DNA of 42,672 bases from Caldifarciminota bacterium (GTDB lineage: Bacteria > Hydrothermota > Hydrothermia > LBFQ01). A program made the position numbers and the translations under genes. Under the pieces are notes generated by a model. The model searched no databases and was not told where the DNA came from. It saw only the letters and a list, made by a program, of their open reading frames with translations. The stretch lies in the NCBI GenBank assembly GCA_015490465.1, contig WFXS01000063.1:1-42672 (forward strand), given 5' to 3'. Below are positions 32,909-39,816 of this stretch, in pieces; position 1 is the stretch's first letter; each line of letters starts with the position of its first letter.

Positions 32909-33730
32909 TTAGAACTCAAACAGCTCCGGCAGGTAGGTCTTGAGCATCTCGTTGATGAGGATCTTCTCCTGCTGGACGGCCACGGAGTCGTCCGTGTATA
33001 TCACCGTCCTCACCTTCGGTCCCTTCAGGGGTCCGAACTTGTCCGGAGGTACCTTTATGTTCTCCTTAATCTCAACCGCCTCAACGAATATCTGGGCGCC
33101 GCTCTCCGTCAGGACCTCCCATCCGAGGGGTATGCCCTTGTATATGAATAGGCGGATGTCCCTGCCCTTGACCTTGTAGACGTCGGCCTTCTTGCCGGCT
33201 ATCTTCTTTACGAAGAGCTGGTTCGGTTTCTGTATCATGCCCTTGTACACTATACCGAGCTGGAGCTCCTTTGCGAACTTCTCAATCTTCGGGCCAAGCT
33301 TGTTCTTCTGCTCAGGGGAGAGCTTCTCCCAGCGGCTTTTGAGGATGAGGAAGAGGTTGTTGGGTCTTGCCGAGCCGATAATGGAGTCCGGTATGTACTC
33401 GTACCTTAACTCCTTCCTAATGTAGTTCTTCTTGTACCTCCTGCCGTACGAGTACAGCCACTCCTTCGTACCTATGTCCCACCCCTCCATGGGTACGTTG
33501 CCGAACTTCACGGAGACGACGTCCCTGTGTTTATGGGTCTTGAGGCCGTACTCGTCCCACCAGAGTTCCTCGTACCCCTCCTCGTCCCCACTCACCTTGT
33601 ACTTTATGTACCCGCTCTTTACGTCGTAAGGTCTGAAGACCTCTTCAATTGAGAGTTTGGAGTAATCCTTCTTCTTACCGCAACCGACCACAAAACCCGC
33701 GAGGGCAACAGCAAGGAGTATCCGTTTCAT
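32909..33730 (-). CDS. Hypothetical lipoprotein
   Basis: A 273-residue protein with lipoprotein signal MKRILLAVALAGFVVGCGKK (cysteine 17). The mature part is rich in K, E and Y and has beta-strand patterns such as SGYIKYKVSGDEEGYEELWW; it may be a LolA-like or soluble lipid-binding fold, but I cannot name a family. ATG at 33730 gives the best signal peptide; an in-frame TTG at 33751 would add seven residues. This is one of the few first-gene starts without leaderless spacing: the TAGAAT box lies 39 bases upstream of the ATG (18 of the TTG), so the mRNA would have a short leader. Confidence 0.7.
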   Translation of the reverse strand: MKRILLAVALAGFVVGCGKKKDYSKLSIEEVFRPYDVKSGYIKYKVSGDEEGYEELWWDEYGLKTHKHRDVVSVKFGNVPMEGWDIGTKEWLYSYGRRYKKNYIRKELRYEYIPDSIIGSARPNNLFLILKSRWEKLSPEQKNKLGPKIEKFAKELQLGIVYKGMIQKPNQLFVKKIAGKKADVYKVKGRDIRLFIYKGIPLGWEVLTESGAQIFVEAVEIKENIKVPPDKFGPLKGPKVRTVIYTDDSVAVQQEKILINEMLKTYLPELFEF

Positions 33731-33769
33731 AATTGGGGAAGTCTCTTTCAACCCCCCACGGTCGGTGGT

Positions 33770-33775
33770 ATTCTA
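33770..33775 (-). promoter_or_regulatory. -10 box of hypothetical lipoprotein gene (short leader)
   Basis: TAGAAT on the minus strand, 39 bases before the ATG at 33730 and 18 before the alternative TTG at 33751. Confidence 0.55.
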
Positions 33776-33782
33776 AACCGGT

Positions 33783-34274
33783 TTATCCGTCTCTGTACAG
33801 ATCAGCCATGTCCTCGTAGGTCTCCCTGTACCCTTCGTCGTACTTCTCCGGATTCTCCAGTATGTCTTTCAGGGTTTCCACAGTCAGATCTTTCAGGGGT
33901 GTACCGTTCAGCAGGCCGGCGGGGGCGTGGTCACACAGCCCTATACACTCCACCTCCTCAACGAAGACCTTCTTGGGATCGGCGTTCTCACGGGCGAACT
34001 TGAGGAGATCGTACGCTCCCTTCTGCATACACGTGAGGTTGGTACATATGCCAACCTTGTGTTTGGGCGTCGGCTCCAGATGGAAGAAGTGGTAAAACGA
34101 GGCCACGCTAACGATGTGGGTCTCGGTGTACCCGAGTACCTCGGTTATTAACTTCAGACCGTCAGGGTGCAGCCATCCGTACTCGTCCTGCACCTCGTGA
34201 AGGGCGGCTATCAAAGCGCTGTCGGCCTTCGGGAATATCCTCTTTACGTTCTCAAGGCGCTCTCTCAGTGTCAT
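33783..34274 (-). CDS. NuoE-like [2Fe-2S] subunit (24 kDa family)
   Basis: A 163-residue protein of the NADH dehydrogenase 24 kDa / HydC family, with a thioredoxin-like [2Fe-2S] domain. The four cluster cysteines are in the canonical C-x4-C and C-x3-C pattern: Cys77, Cys82 (CTNLTC) and Cys110, Cys114 (CIGLC). The N-terminal helical part (LIAALHEVQDEYGWL) is also typical. It normally pairs with NuoF (the FMN/NADH subunit) in complex I or in bifurcating hydrogenases, but no such gene lies here. ATG at 34274 is nine bases after a TAGAAT box. It appears monocistronic. The partner may be elsewhere in the genome. Confidence 0.9.
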   Translation of the reverse strand: MTLRERLENVKRIFPKADSALIAALHEVQDEYGWLHPDGLKLITEVLGYTETHIVSVASFYHFFHLEPTPKHKVGICTNLTCMQKGAYDLLKFARENADPKKVFVEEVECIGLCDHAPAGLLNGTPLKDLTVETLKDILENPEKYDEGYRETYEDMADLYRDG

Positions 34275-34283
34275 CTGGTTGAT

Positions 34284-34289
34284 ATTCTA
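34284..34289 (-). promoter_or_regulatory. -10 box of NuoE-like gene (leaderless)
   Basis: TAGAAT on the minus strand, nine bases before the ATG at 34274. Confidence 0.75.
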
Positions 34290-34314
34290 AGGACTGACAG
34301 AACAAAAATGTTAT

Positions 34315-35391
34315 CTACACCCTCCACCAGTTCAGCAGGCTCCTTACGATCTCGTCCCTCAGGGTGGGAACTTTACTGGCGTTCAGGAGTACCCATAGGG
34401 TGAACAGCACGGCGGAAGGCAGGAATGCCCACCTTGTTAGGGGAGTCAGGAGGAAGGTCAGGTACGCCCAGTGATAGAGCCAGTCCATTTCGGAGTTCCC
34501 CCGGCCGAAGTTGAGCATGTACCACTTCCTTCCCATTCCCATGGCGAAGCTGCCCATGCCGAGGAGCATGAAGGGGACGTGGTGGTTTCGGTCGTAGGAG
34601 AAGGCGTAAACGAGGGCGATAACGAAGAAGAGTACACCGAGGGCTATGGGGTAGTTGAACACGAACTCCCTGACCTGGTAGAGAAACAGGATAAGGGCTA
34701 CACCGAGAAATATCGCCGCCAGCTTAAGGTAAAAGTAGTCGTAACTGAAGCCCACGAAGTTCAACAACATGGCGCTCTGGGTGAGGATCAGGACCGTTAT
34801 CGCGATCCACGGGGATACGTCCCGTTTGACCTTTCTGGAGAACCGTGGGAGCATGAAGTACATGCAGCCGAGGAAGGTATGCAACTGGAACCCCAGAAAC
34901 ACGAGGTGAAGGAAGGCCTTTCCTCCGGTTAACAGGGAGGCGAAACCCCAGATCGCCCCGGACAACATAAAGGATGCGGCGGCCACGTCGTAAATCCTCT
35001 TTACGCTCCTGAAACGGTAAACTATGAGGGGGATGAACTGGAAGATCAGGAACAGGACAAAGCCCACCTTGTAGAAGGGCAGGATGGTTCCGAGGTCGTG
35101 GAAAAAGGCGTAGTGAAGGATGGAACCGGTTATGAGGAGCCAGGAGAGGTCGGCCGCTATCTTAAATATCCCCCCTCTGTTTCTGGGGAAGGTTATGCTT
35201 CCGTGCTGGACGGACAGGATATAGGTCTGGACGAAACCCATAAGGAAGAGGACGTACCTACCCTCTAAGGTTTCCTGAAAGGGAGTGAGGATGAGAAAGA
35301 GTAGGGAAGAGAGGGCGAAGAGGCGGGCCCACCACATGGTCATGAAGTAGGGGAACCTCGGGTGCATCGTCGGATTGTACGGTTGTGCCAC
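34315..35391 (-). CDS. Polytopic membrane protein, unknown function
   Basis: A 358-residue protein with about 12 hydrophobic segments and little else. Several conserved-looking histidines lie in or next to helices (QHGSITFPRN, LHYAFFHDLG, HLVFLGFQLHTFLG, DRNHHVPFML). Such intramembrane histidines are seen in heme-copper oxidase-like and NnrS-like proteins, so a heme or metal role is possible but unproven. GTG at 35391 is chosen; the TATACT box ends 12 bases upstream. The promoter overlaps that of the divergent tRNA genes. Confidence 0.65.
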   Translation of the reverse strand: MAQPYNPTMHPRFPYFMTMWWARLFALSSLLFLILTPFQETLEGRYVLFLMGFVQTYILSVQHGSITFPRNRGGIFKIAADLSWLLITGSILHYAFFHDLGTILPFYKVGFVLFLIFQFIPLIVYRFRSVKRIYDVAAASFMLSGAIWGFASLLTGGKAFLHLVFLGFQLHTFLGCMYFMLPRFSRKVKRDVSPWIAITVLILTQSAMLLNFVGFSYDYFYLKLAAIFLGVALILFLYQVREFVFNYPIALGVLFFVIALVYAFSYDRNHHVPFMLLGMGSFAMGMGRKWYMLNFGRGNSEMDWLYHWAYLTFLLTPLTRWAFLPSAVLFTLWVLLNASKVPTLRDEIVRSLLNWWRV

Positions 35392-35403
35392 ATATCGTTC
35401 GGC

Positions 35404-35409
35404 AGTATA
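35404..35409 (-). promoter_or_regulatory. -10 box of membrane-protein gene, overlapping tRNA promoter
   Basis: TATACT on the minus strand, 12 bases before the GTG at 35391. It shares four bases with the opposing TATAAT. Confidence 0.55.
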
Positions 35410-35411
35410 AT
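35406..35411 (+). promoter_or_regulatory. -10 box of tRNA-Ala/tRNA-Val
   Basis: TATAAT, 13 bases before the first tRNA base; predicts a 5' leader of about seven bases removed by RNase P. Confidence 0.75.
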
Positions 35412-35424
35412 ATCCACTCGGAGC

Positions 35425-35497
35425 GGGGCGGTAGCTCAGGTGGGAGAGCGCCGGAATCGCACTCCGGAGGTCGGGGGTTCGAGTCCCCTCCGCTCCA
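35425..35497 (+). tRNA. tRNA-Ala (CGC)
   Basis: A full cloverleaf can be drawn: acceptor GGGGCGG with CCGCTCC, D stem GCTC/GAGC, anticodon stem CCGGA/TCCGG with loop ATCGCAC (anticodon CGC, reading GCG), T arm GGGGG-TTCGAGT-CCCCT, discriminator A. The acceptor has the G3-U70 wobble that is the alanine identity signal. CCA is not encoded. Three bases separate it from the next tRNA. Confidence 0.96.
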
Positions 35498-35500
35498 TAC

Positions 35501-35573
35501 GGGCGGTTAGCTCAGCGGTGAGAGCACCGGTCTTACAAACCGGGGGTCGGAGGTTCGAATCCTCCACCGCCCA
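35501..35573 (+). tRNA. tRNA-Val (TAC)
   Basis: Cloverleaf: acceptor GGGCGGT with ACCGCCC, D stem GCTC/GAGC, anticodon stem CCGGT/ACCGG with loop CTTACAA (anticodon TAC, reading GTA), T arm GGAGG-TTCGAAT-CCTCC, discriminator A. CCA is not encoded. A run of seven T follows at once and may act as the transcript end. Confidence 0.96.
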
Positions 35574-35590
35574 TTTTTTTGTTTCAACGT

Positions 35591-35596
35591 TATAAT
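35591..35596 (+). promoter_or_regulatory. -10 box of FIST-DUF4388 pair (leaderless)
   Basis: TATAAT, nine bases before the ATG at 35606. Confidence 0.75.
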
Positions 35597-35605
35597 AGGT
35601 AGTCT

Positions 35606-36739
35606 ATGTACGCAATTCCTGTTGAAAAACTGGATAAAATAGATATGGGTAGGGTGAAATGGGCCCTAGCCTTTACCAACGACTCTGCCGAAGTTGACAG
35701 GATAATCTCCCTTCCCTTTACGGTCTTCGGAATAACATCGCACGGTGGGGTCTTCACATCTCAGGGGTACGTTGACGGTACCCACCTCCTGATCGCCGAG
35801 GAGGGCGACGGCGTTGATGCTAAGGCGTACTTCGTTGAGGGGAACGTTCATACGATCGTTGACCCTCTTAAGGACGTGGCAAAAAGTATAAGGAAGGAAA
35901 TGGACGTACCGTCCATGTTGATGATCTTCCCTACACTCGGCCTTGAAGAGACCGTCGTACGTACGCTTGACGACGCCTTTTATTCAAGGGTCCGTATCTT
36001 CGGAGGTACGGCAGCGGACAACGACTTCTCAGGGGACTGGTGGACCTTCACCAACGGAAAGAAGACCAGCTCCGGTGTGGTGGTCGTGGCCTTTAAATCC
36101 CGTAATCCCCTACTCTCCACGTTCCACGCCGGGTACATACTCACGAAGAAGAAGGGAACCGTGACGAAGGCCTCACATCCGGAGACGGGTGGGACCGTGA
36201 TCTACGAGATAGACGGGAAGCCTGCTACGGAGGTGTACTCTTCGTGGTTGAAGGAGAGGGGGTTTGACATATCCGGCGTCGTGGAGAAAGGGGGGATCAT
36301 ACCCTTTGAGATAGCCGGTCTAAACCCCATAGCCCGTAAGTTCGGTGAAGATATAGTCGTATCCCACGTCTTTGAGGTCCTGCCCAGAGAGAAGGCCCTC
36401 CTGGTCCTCTCTTACATAAAGGAGGGCGAAACGATCTACCACGCGACGGCGACGGACAGCTTTCTGGTTTCCCGGACGGCTGTCACCGTCCGTAAGAGCC
36501 TTGACGACTACCTGAAGGTCCTCGGTGGCATACTGATCTACTGTGCCGGATGTATAGCCCCGATAAAGGGCCGGCTCAACGACATAGCGAACATATACTC
36601 CCGGATGGTACGTGGAGCGCCCTTCGTAGGTGCCGCTACGTACGGTGAGCAGGGAAGTCTGATAGTGAACGGAAGGATAATGAACTTCCACGCGAACCAG
36701 ATGATCCACACGGTCCTGTTCACCAGAAGGAGGGGCTGA
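35606..36739 (+). CDS. FIST-domain sensory protein
   Basis: A 377-residue soluble protein with FIST_N and FIST_C domains, a ligand-binding module (probably for amino acids or small metabolites) found in signalling proteins. Signs are the N-terminal ALAFTNDSAEVDRIISLPF with GITSHGGVFT, the middle VRIFGGTAADND ('GG.a.d' motif), and the C-terminal YCAGCIAPIKGRLNDIANIY and PFVGAATYGEQG, the FIST_C end. No transmitter domain is attached. The stop shares one base with the start of the DUF4388/receiver-like gene (TGATG), so the sensor and that protein are coupled. Confidence 0.88.
   Translation: MYAIPVEKLDKIDMGRVKWALAFTNDSAEVDRIISLPFTVFGITSHGGVFTSQGYVDGTHLLIAEEGDGVDAKAYFVEGNVHTIVDPLKDVAKSIRKEMDVPSMLMIFPTLGLEETVVRTLDDAFYSRVRIFGGTAADNDFSGDWWTFTNGKKTSSGVVVVAFKSRNPLLSTFHAGYILTKKKGTVTKASHPETGGTVIYEIDGKPATEVYSSWLKERGFDISGVVEKGGIIPFEIAGLNPIARKFGEDIVVSHVFEVLPREKALLVLSYIKEGETIYHATATDSFLVSRTAVTVRKSLDDYLKVLGGILIYCAGCIAPIKGRLNDIANIYSRMVRGAPFVGAATYGEQGSLIVNGRIMNFHANQMIHTVLFTRRRG
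36728..36733 (+). promoter_or_regulatory. Shine-Dalgarno of DUF4388 gene
   Basis: AGGAGG, five bases before the ATG at 36739 and inside the FIST gene; another internal cistron with a clear site. Confidence 0.7.
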
Positions 36740-37668
36740 TGGCCATACAGGGGGACGTAAGGGACCTTGATATACCCCTTTTGCTAAGTACGACGACCTT
36801 CAGCAGAGGGGTAATAGAGGTAGACTGCCCCCCTCTCGGCACGGTTATGATATATTTCCAGCACGGGAAGGTCATCGCCGTAGCGCGTAACGGTGAGTTC
36901 CTTGAAAACCTCCTTGAGGTTCTGGATACGATCCTCAGCGTCATAAGGTGCCGTAACGGAACCTTCATGATGGAGAGTCTTGATGACACCGAAGTGAACG
37001 TACCGGGAACGGTCTCCATAGATGCCAACCATCTTATGCTGTGGATATCTTCCCTGATAGACGAGATAAACAACAGGTCCCTTTTTATATCTGACGGTAC
37101 CCCGCTTAAGCTGGTTCCGGGGAAGGCGAAGGGTGTAAAGGACGAGCTTGCAGCCGCATTCCTTCTCCTCGCCATGGAGTATCTGGTTAAAGGCACCACT
37201 CTGAGGGAGTTGAGGAGAAACCTGCCCATAAGGGACGATACGCTTGAGTACTTCGTGTCCCGGCTTATGAAAGAAGGCGTAATCGTAGCTTACGAGGGGA
37301 AGAGCCGTCCCTCTGAGTCTGTGGAGAGTCGGCCAGCCGAACGCAGGGAGGTGAAGCCCTTAAAGGTTTTCCTGAGTACAGACGACCCCCAGGTCAGAGA
37401 TACGGTGATCGGGGTTCTGACGGATATGGGCTACGCTCCGGAGGTAATTGATGAGGGACTACCCGTGCCGGACGCGGACCTGTACATAGGGGATCTGAAC
37501 GGTAAAGGCTTCCTGTGGGCCGGATCCCTCTTCGGTCCCTTCGCGTCCCGCACCGTCCTCATAGGGTCGGAGGATCTGAAACCGGCAAGATTCGTATACT
37601 TACGCAAACCCATAGATCCTGAGAAGTTGAGGGAGGCCATTCGGAGGGTAATCGGTCAGAACATGTGA
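36739..37668 (+). CDS. DUF4388 (PATAN)-receiver-like signalling protein
   Basis: A 309-residue protein in three parts. Residues 1-85 are DUF4388/PATAN-like: GDVRDLDIPLLLSTTTFSRG, then VEVDCPPLGTVMIYFQHGK (first residues IEVDC). The middle (about 130-185) has a short winged-helix-like part (TLRELRRNLPIRDDTLEYFV). The C-terminus (about 210-309) looks like a response-regulator receiver: acidic pair in FLSTDDPQ, possible acceptor Asp in DADLYIGDL, a Ser in VLIGSED, and the K-P motif in YLRKPIDPEKL. Known PATAN proteins work in phototaxis and gliding control. It overlaps the FIST gene by one base, suggesting FIST is its sensor. Confidence 0.75.
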   Translation: MAIQGDVRDLDIPLLLSTTTFSRGVIEVDCPPLGTVMIYFQHGKVIAVARNGEFLENLLEVLDTILSVIRCRNGTFMMESLDDTEVNVPGTVSIDANHLMLWISSLIDEINNRSLFISDGTPLKLVPGKAKGVKDELAAAFLLLAMEYLVKGTTLRELRRNLPIRDDTLEYFVSRLMKEGVIVAYEGKSRPSESVESRPAERREVKPLKVFLSTDDPQVRDTVIGVLTDMGYAPEVIDEGLPVPDADLYIGDLNGKGFLWAGSLFGPFASRTVLIGSEDLKPARFVYLRKPIDPEKLREAIRRVIGQNM

Positions 37669-39377
37669 CCTATACCGAGATAGATCCTTCCCCTGTCCGT
37701 GGGGGAACGGTCCTTTAACCTTATCCCCCAGTCTAACCTTATGGGACCTATGGGCGTGAAGTACCTCAGGCCTACTCCCGCGGAGTAGCCGTAATCCTCC
37801 GAGAGGTACCCGAAGTCAAAGAACAGGACGCCTCCGATATCTTTCCATATCCTCCGTCTTATCTCGTAGTTGAAGATAACGAGGGAGGTCCCCACCCGGC
37901 ATATCGGCCCCTCGCAGTCCTCAACCTCCATTCCTATGGAGAAGCGGTCGTACCCCCTCACCTGTCCCTCGCCACCGAGGGTAAAGAGGTCGTAGAAGGG
38001 GAGGGTGTCGGATCTCAGTATTGCCCCTATCCGGCCTATCTTGAGTCGGGAGGCCCACTTCCATTCGGACAGGAAGAACTTCTGATATACGGAGATCTCG
38101 GCTGTTCCCTTCAAAAAGTCAAAATCACCGAGGTACCCCAGACCGGCCTCCTCCACGTACAGGTTAATGACCGAACCCCACGAGGGGTCAAATATGTTGT
38201 CCCGCGTATCAAAGTAAGCCCTCTCAAAGGCCTTGAAGAGCCTGTAACTTTCACCCGCATCCCCTATAGGGTACCTTATCTCAACGGAGGGACCCACGGA
38301 TAATTCCACCCTGTTAAGGATGTAGGGTTTGATTATTTCGCCGTAAACGCCGATGTACTTCATCCTCCTGTCCACGTCGTACTCCCCACGGGCCCTCAGG
38401 TTCGCCCTCAGATACAGATCCAGAAAGTACGGCTCCTGATACAGGACGTTGTACGAGAATCTCGCCATGCTCTGATCCATGAGATCCAGAAGCGAAGATA
38501 CGGATACCTGTATTCTCTGGAGGTTGTTGAAGAGGTTGAGGTGCTGGAAAGACATCTCGGAGCTGAGAAGTACCGGTCTTTCGCTCTCGCTCTGGATACC
38601 GGCCGTTATATCCATAACCCTCGGCTTACCTTCCCTTACGTAGAAGACCAGAACTGCGGACGAATCTCCGCATATCCCTTTTGAGGCCGGTCGTATACCC
38701 TCTAATTTCCAGCGTATGCTCGTAAAGAGAAGGGTCCTGTAAAGGCGGGATAGGCTCTCCTGCATCTTTTTTACAGAGAAGCACTCTCCCTTTTTTAAGG
38801 TGACCTCGCGGTAGAGTATCCTCAGGCGGGTGGTGAGCCGCGTACTGTCCGCACTTTTAAAAACGATGTCCCTTATCCCTATCTTCGGCCCGGAGTCCAC
38901 GGCGTACACGACGTCCACCAGGGTATCCTCCACGTACAGGTCCCTCTGAACCTCAACGAAGGGGAACCCCCTGTTCTGGTACCACTCTATAAGGGCCATC
39001 TCCACGGAGGACACGAAACTTTCGGAGTACGGACGGGGAAGGTTAACTTTTAAACTCCTCAGGAACCCTTCTGGAGCGATCAGTCTCCTTATAACGTACC
39101 TGGGCCCCTCCTCTACCTCCACTATCACTATCCTGTCCTTCCCCGCCACGCTATCCCTTATTCGTACTTTCGCGTCAAAGAAACCGCTGTCCCTGTATAT
39201 CTCCTCAAGTCTGATCGCTCTGTGCCTTATAAGGCCGGGGGAGTACCGGGCGTAATCGCCGAATCCGAGGAAGGGTCTCCTGTACCCGAAGACCTTTTTG
39301 ATGAAGGACGGTTTGAAGAACTTCGCACCTATAACCTTAACGTCCAACAGGTAGGTATATGCAAACAGAAGGATCAT
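37656..39377 (-). CDS. Omp85-family outer-membrane protein (TamA-like)
   Basis: A 573-residue protein with POTRA repeats and a C-terminal Omp85 barrel. POTRA-like segments: VIGAKFFKPSFIKKVFGYRR, then FDAKVRIRDSVAGKDRIVIV and VEVEEGPRYVIR-type strands. The barrel has LGGEGQVRGYDRFSIG, the conserved RGY loop motif, and ends LGIGHMF, a barrel C-terminus with final Phe. It is shorter than the BamA at 20988 (573 vs 777), with fewer POTRAs, like TamA or ShlB-type family members. ATG at 39377 overlaps the LytR_C gene stop (ATGA). It converges on the DUF4388 gene with 13 bases of overlap. Confidence 0.8.
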   Translation of the reverse strand: MILLFAYTYLLDVKVIGAKFFKPSFIKKVFGYRRPFLGFGDYARYSPGLIRHRAIRLEEIYRDSGFFDAKVRIRDSVAGKDRIVIVEVEEGPRYVIRRLIAPEGFLRSLKVNLPRPYSESFVSSVEMALIEWYQNRGFPFVEVQRDLYVEDTLVDVVYAVDSGPKIGIRDIVFKSADSTRLTTRLRILYREVTLKKGECFSVKKMQESLSRLYRTLLFTSIRWKLEGIRPASKGICGDSSAVLVFYVREGKPRVMDITAGIQSESERPVLLSSEMSFQHLNLFNNLQRIQVSVSSLLDLMDQSMARFSYNVLYQEPYFLDLYLRANLRARGEYDVDRRMKYIGVYGEIIKPYILNRVELSVGPSVEIRYPIGDAGESYRLFKAFERAYFDTRDNIFDPSWGSVINLYVEEAGLGYLGDFDFLKGTAEISVYQKFFLSEWKWASRLKIGRIGAILRSDTLPFYDLFTLGGEGQVRGYDRFSIGMEVEDCEGPICRVGTSLVIFNYEIRRRIWKDIGGVLFFDFGYLSEDYGYSAGVGLRYFTPIGPIRLDWGIRLKDRSPTDRGRIYLGIGHMF

Positions 39378-39751
39378 TTATAGTCCCGTCCGAGTATCAC
39401 GTAAACGGAGGCTATGTTGTCCGTGTCCGGCAGGTAGACGAGTTTGCCCTTTACGTACCGGGCTACCCTTTTAGCGTTGGAGAGGTTCACGCTATCCTTC
39501 CGGTCAATTATGAGGGTCTGGGCGTACATGGTGTCCGCATTACCGTAGTAGAGGACGTCTATCCCCTTCTTCCGGAGGTACCAGCTCACGCTGTAAGCCA
39601 GCCTGTTCCTCCGGGTTCCGTTGAGGACGATCACGTCCAGCCTCTCGTCCGTTACGCTCTTTTTCTCCTTTTTGCTAAAATCAACTACGTACGGTAAAAC
39701 GGTGACAGCAGAGAACAGCAGAATCAGACCGATCCATAAGGCACGAAGCAC
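39374..39751 (-). CDS. LytR C-terminal-like (LytR_C) membrane-anchored protein
   Basis: A 125-residue protein with one N-terminal membrane anchor (LWIGLILLFSAVTVLPYVV) and a LytR_C-like domain: DVIVLNGTRRNRLAYSVSWY, then KKGIDVLYYGNAD and a final VYVILGRDYK strand. This domain is often in cell-wall or envelope proteins with no known enzymatic role. GTG at 39751 is seven bases after a TACAAT box. Its stop overlaps the downstream Omp85 gene, which implies a role in envelope biogenesis. Confidence 0.7.
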   Translation of the reverse strand: MLRALWIGLILLFSAVTVLPYVVDFSKKEKKSVTDERLDVIVLNGTRRNRLAYSVSWYLRKKGIDVLYYGNADTMYAQTLIIDRKDSVNLSNAKRVARYVKGKLVYLPDTDNIASVYVILGRDYK

Positions 39752-39758
39752 GGAGTAG

Positions 39759-39764
39759 ATTGTA
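39759..39764 (-). promoter_or_regulatory. -10 box of LytR_C-Omp85 operon (leaderless)
   Basis: TACAAT on the minus strand, seven bases before the GTG at 39751. Confidence 0.65.
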
Positions 39765-39802
39765 CGGTGGTACGGTTGATATTTTTAAACAACACGCCAC
39801 TT

Positions 39803-39808
39803 TAGAAT
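39803..39808 (+). promoter_or_regulatory. -10 box of GT2 gene (leaderless)
   Basis: TAGAAT, eight bases before the TTG at 39817. Confidence 0.75.
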
Positions 39809-39816
39809 AAACTCCC

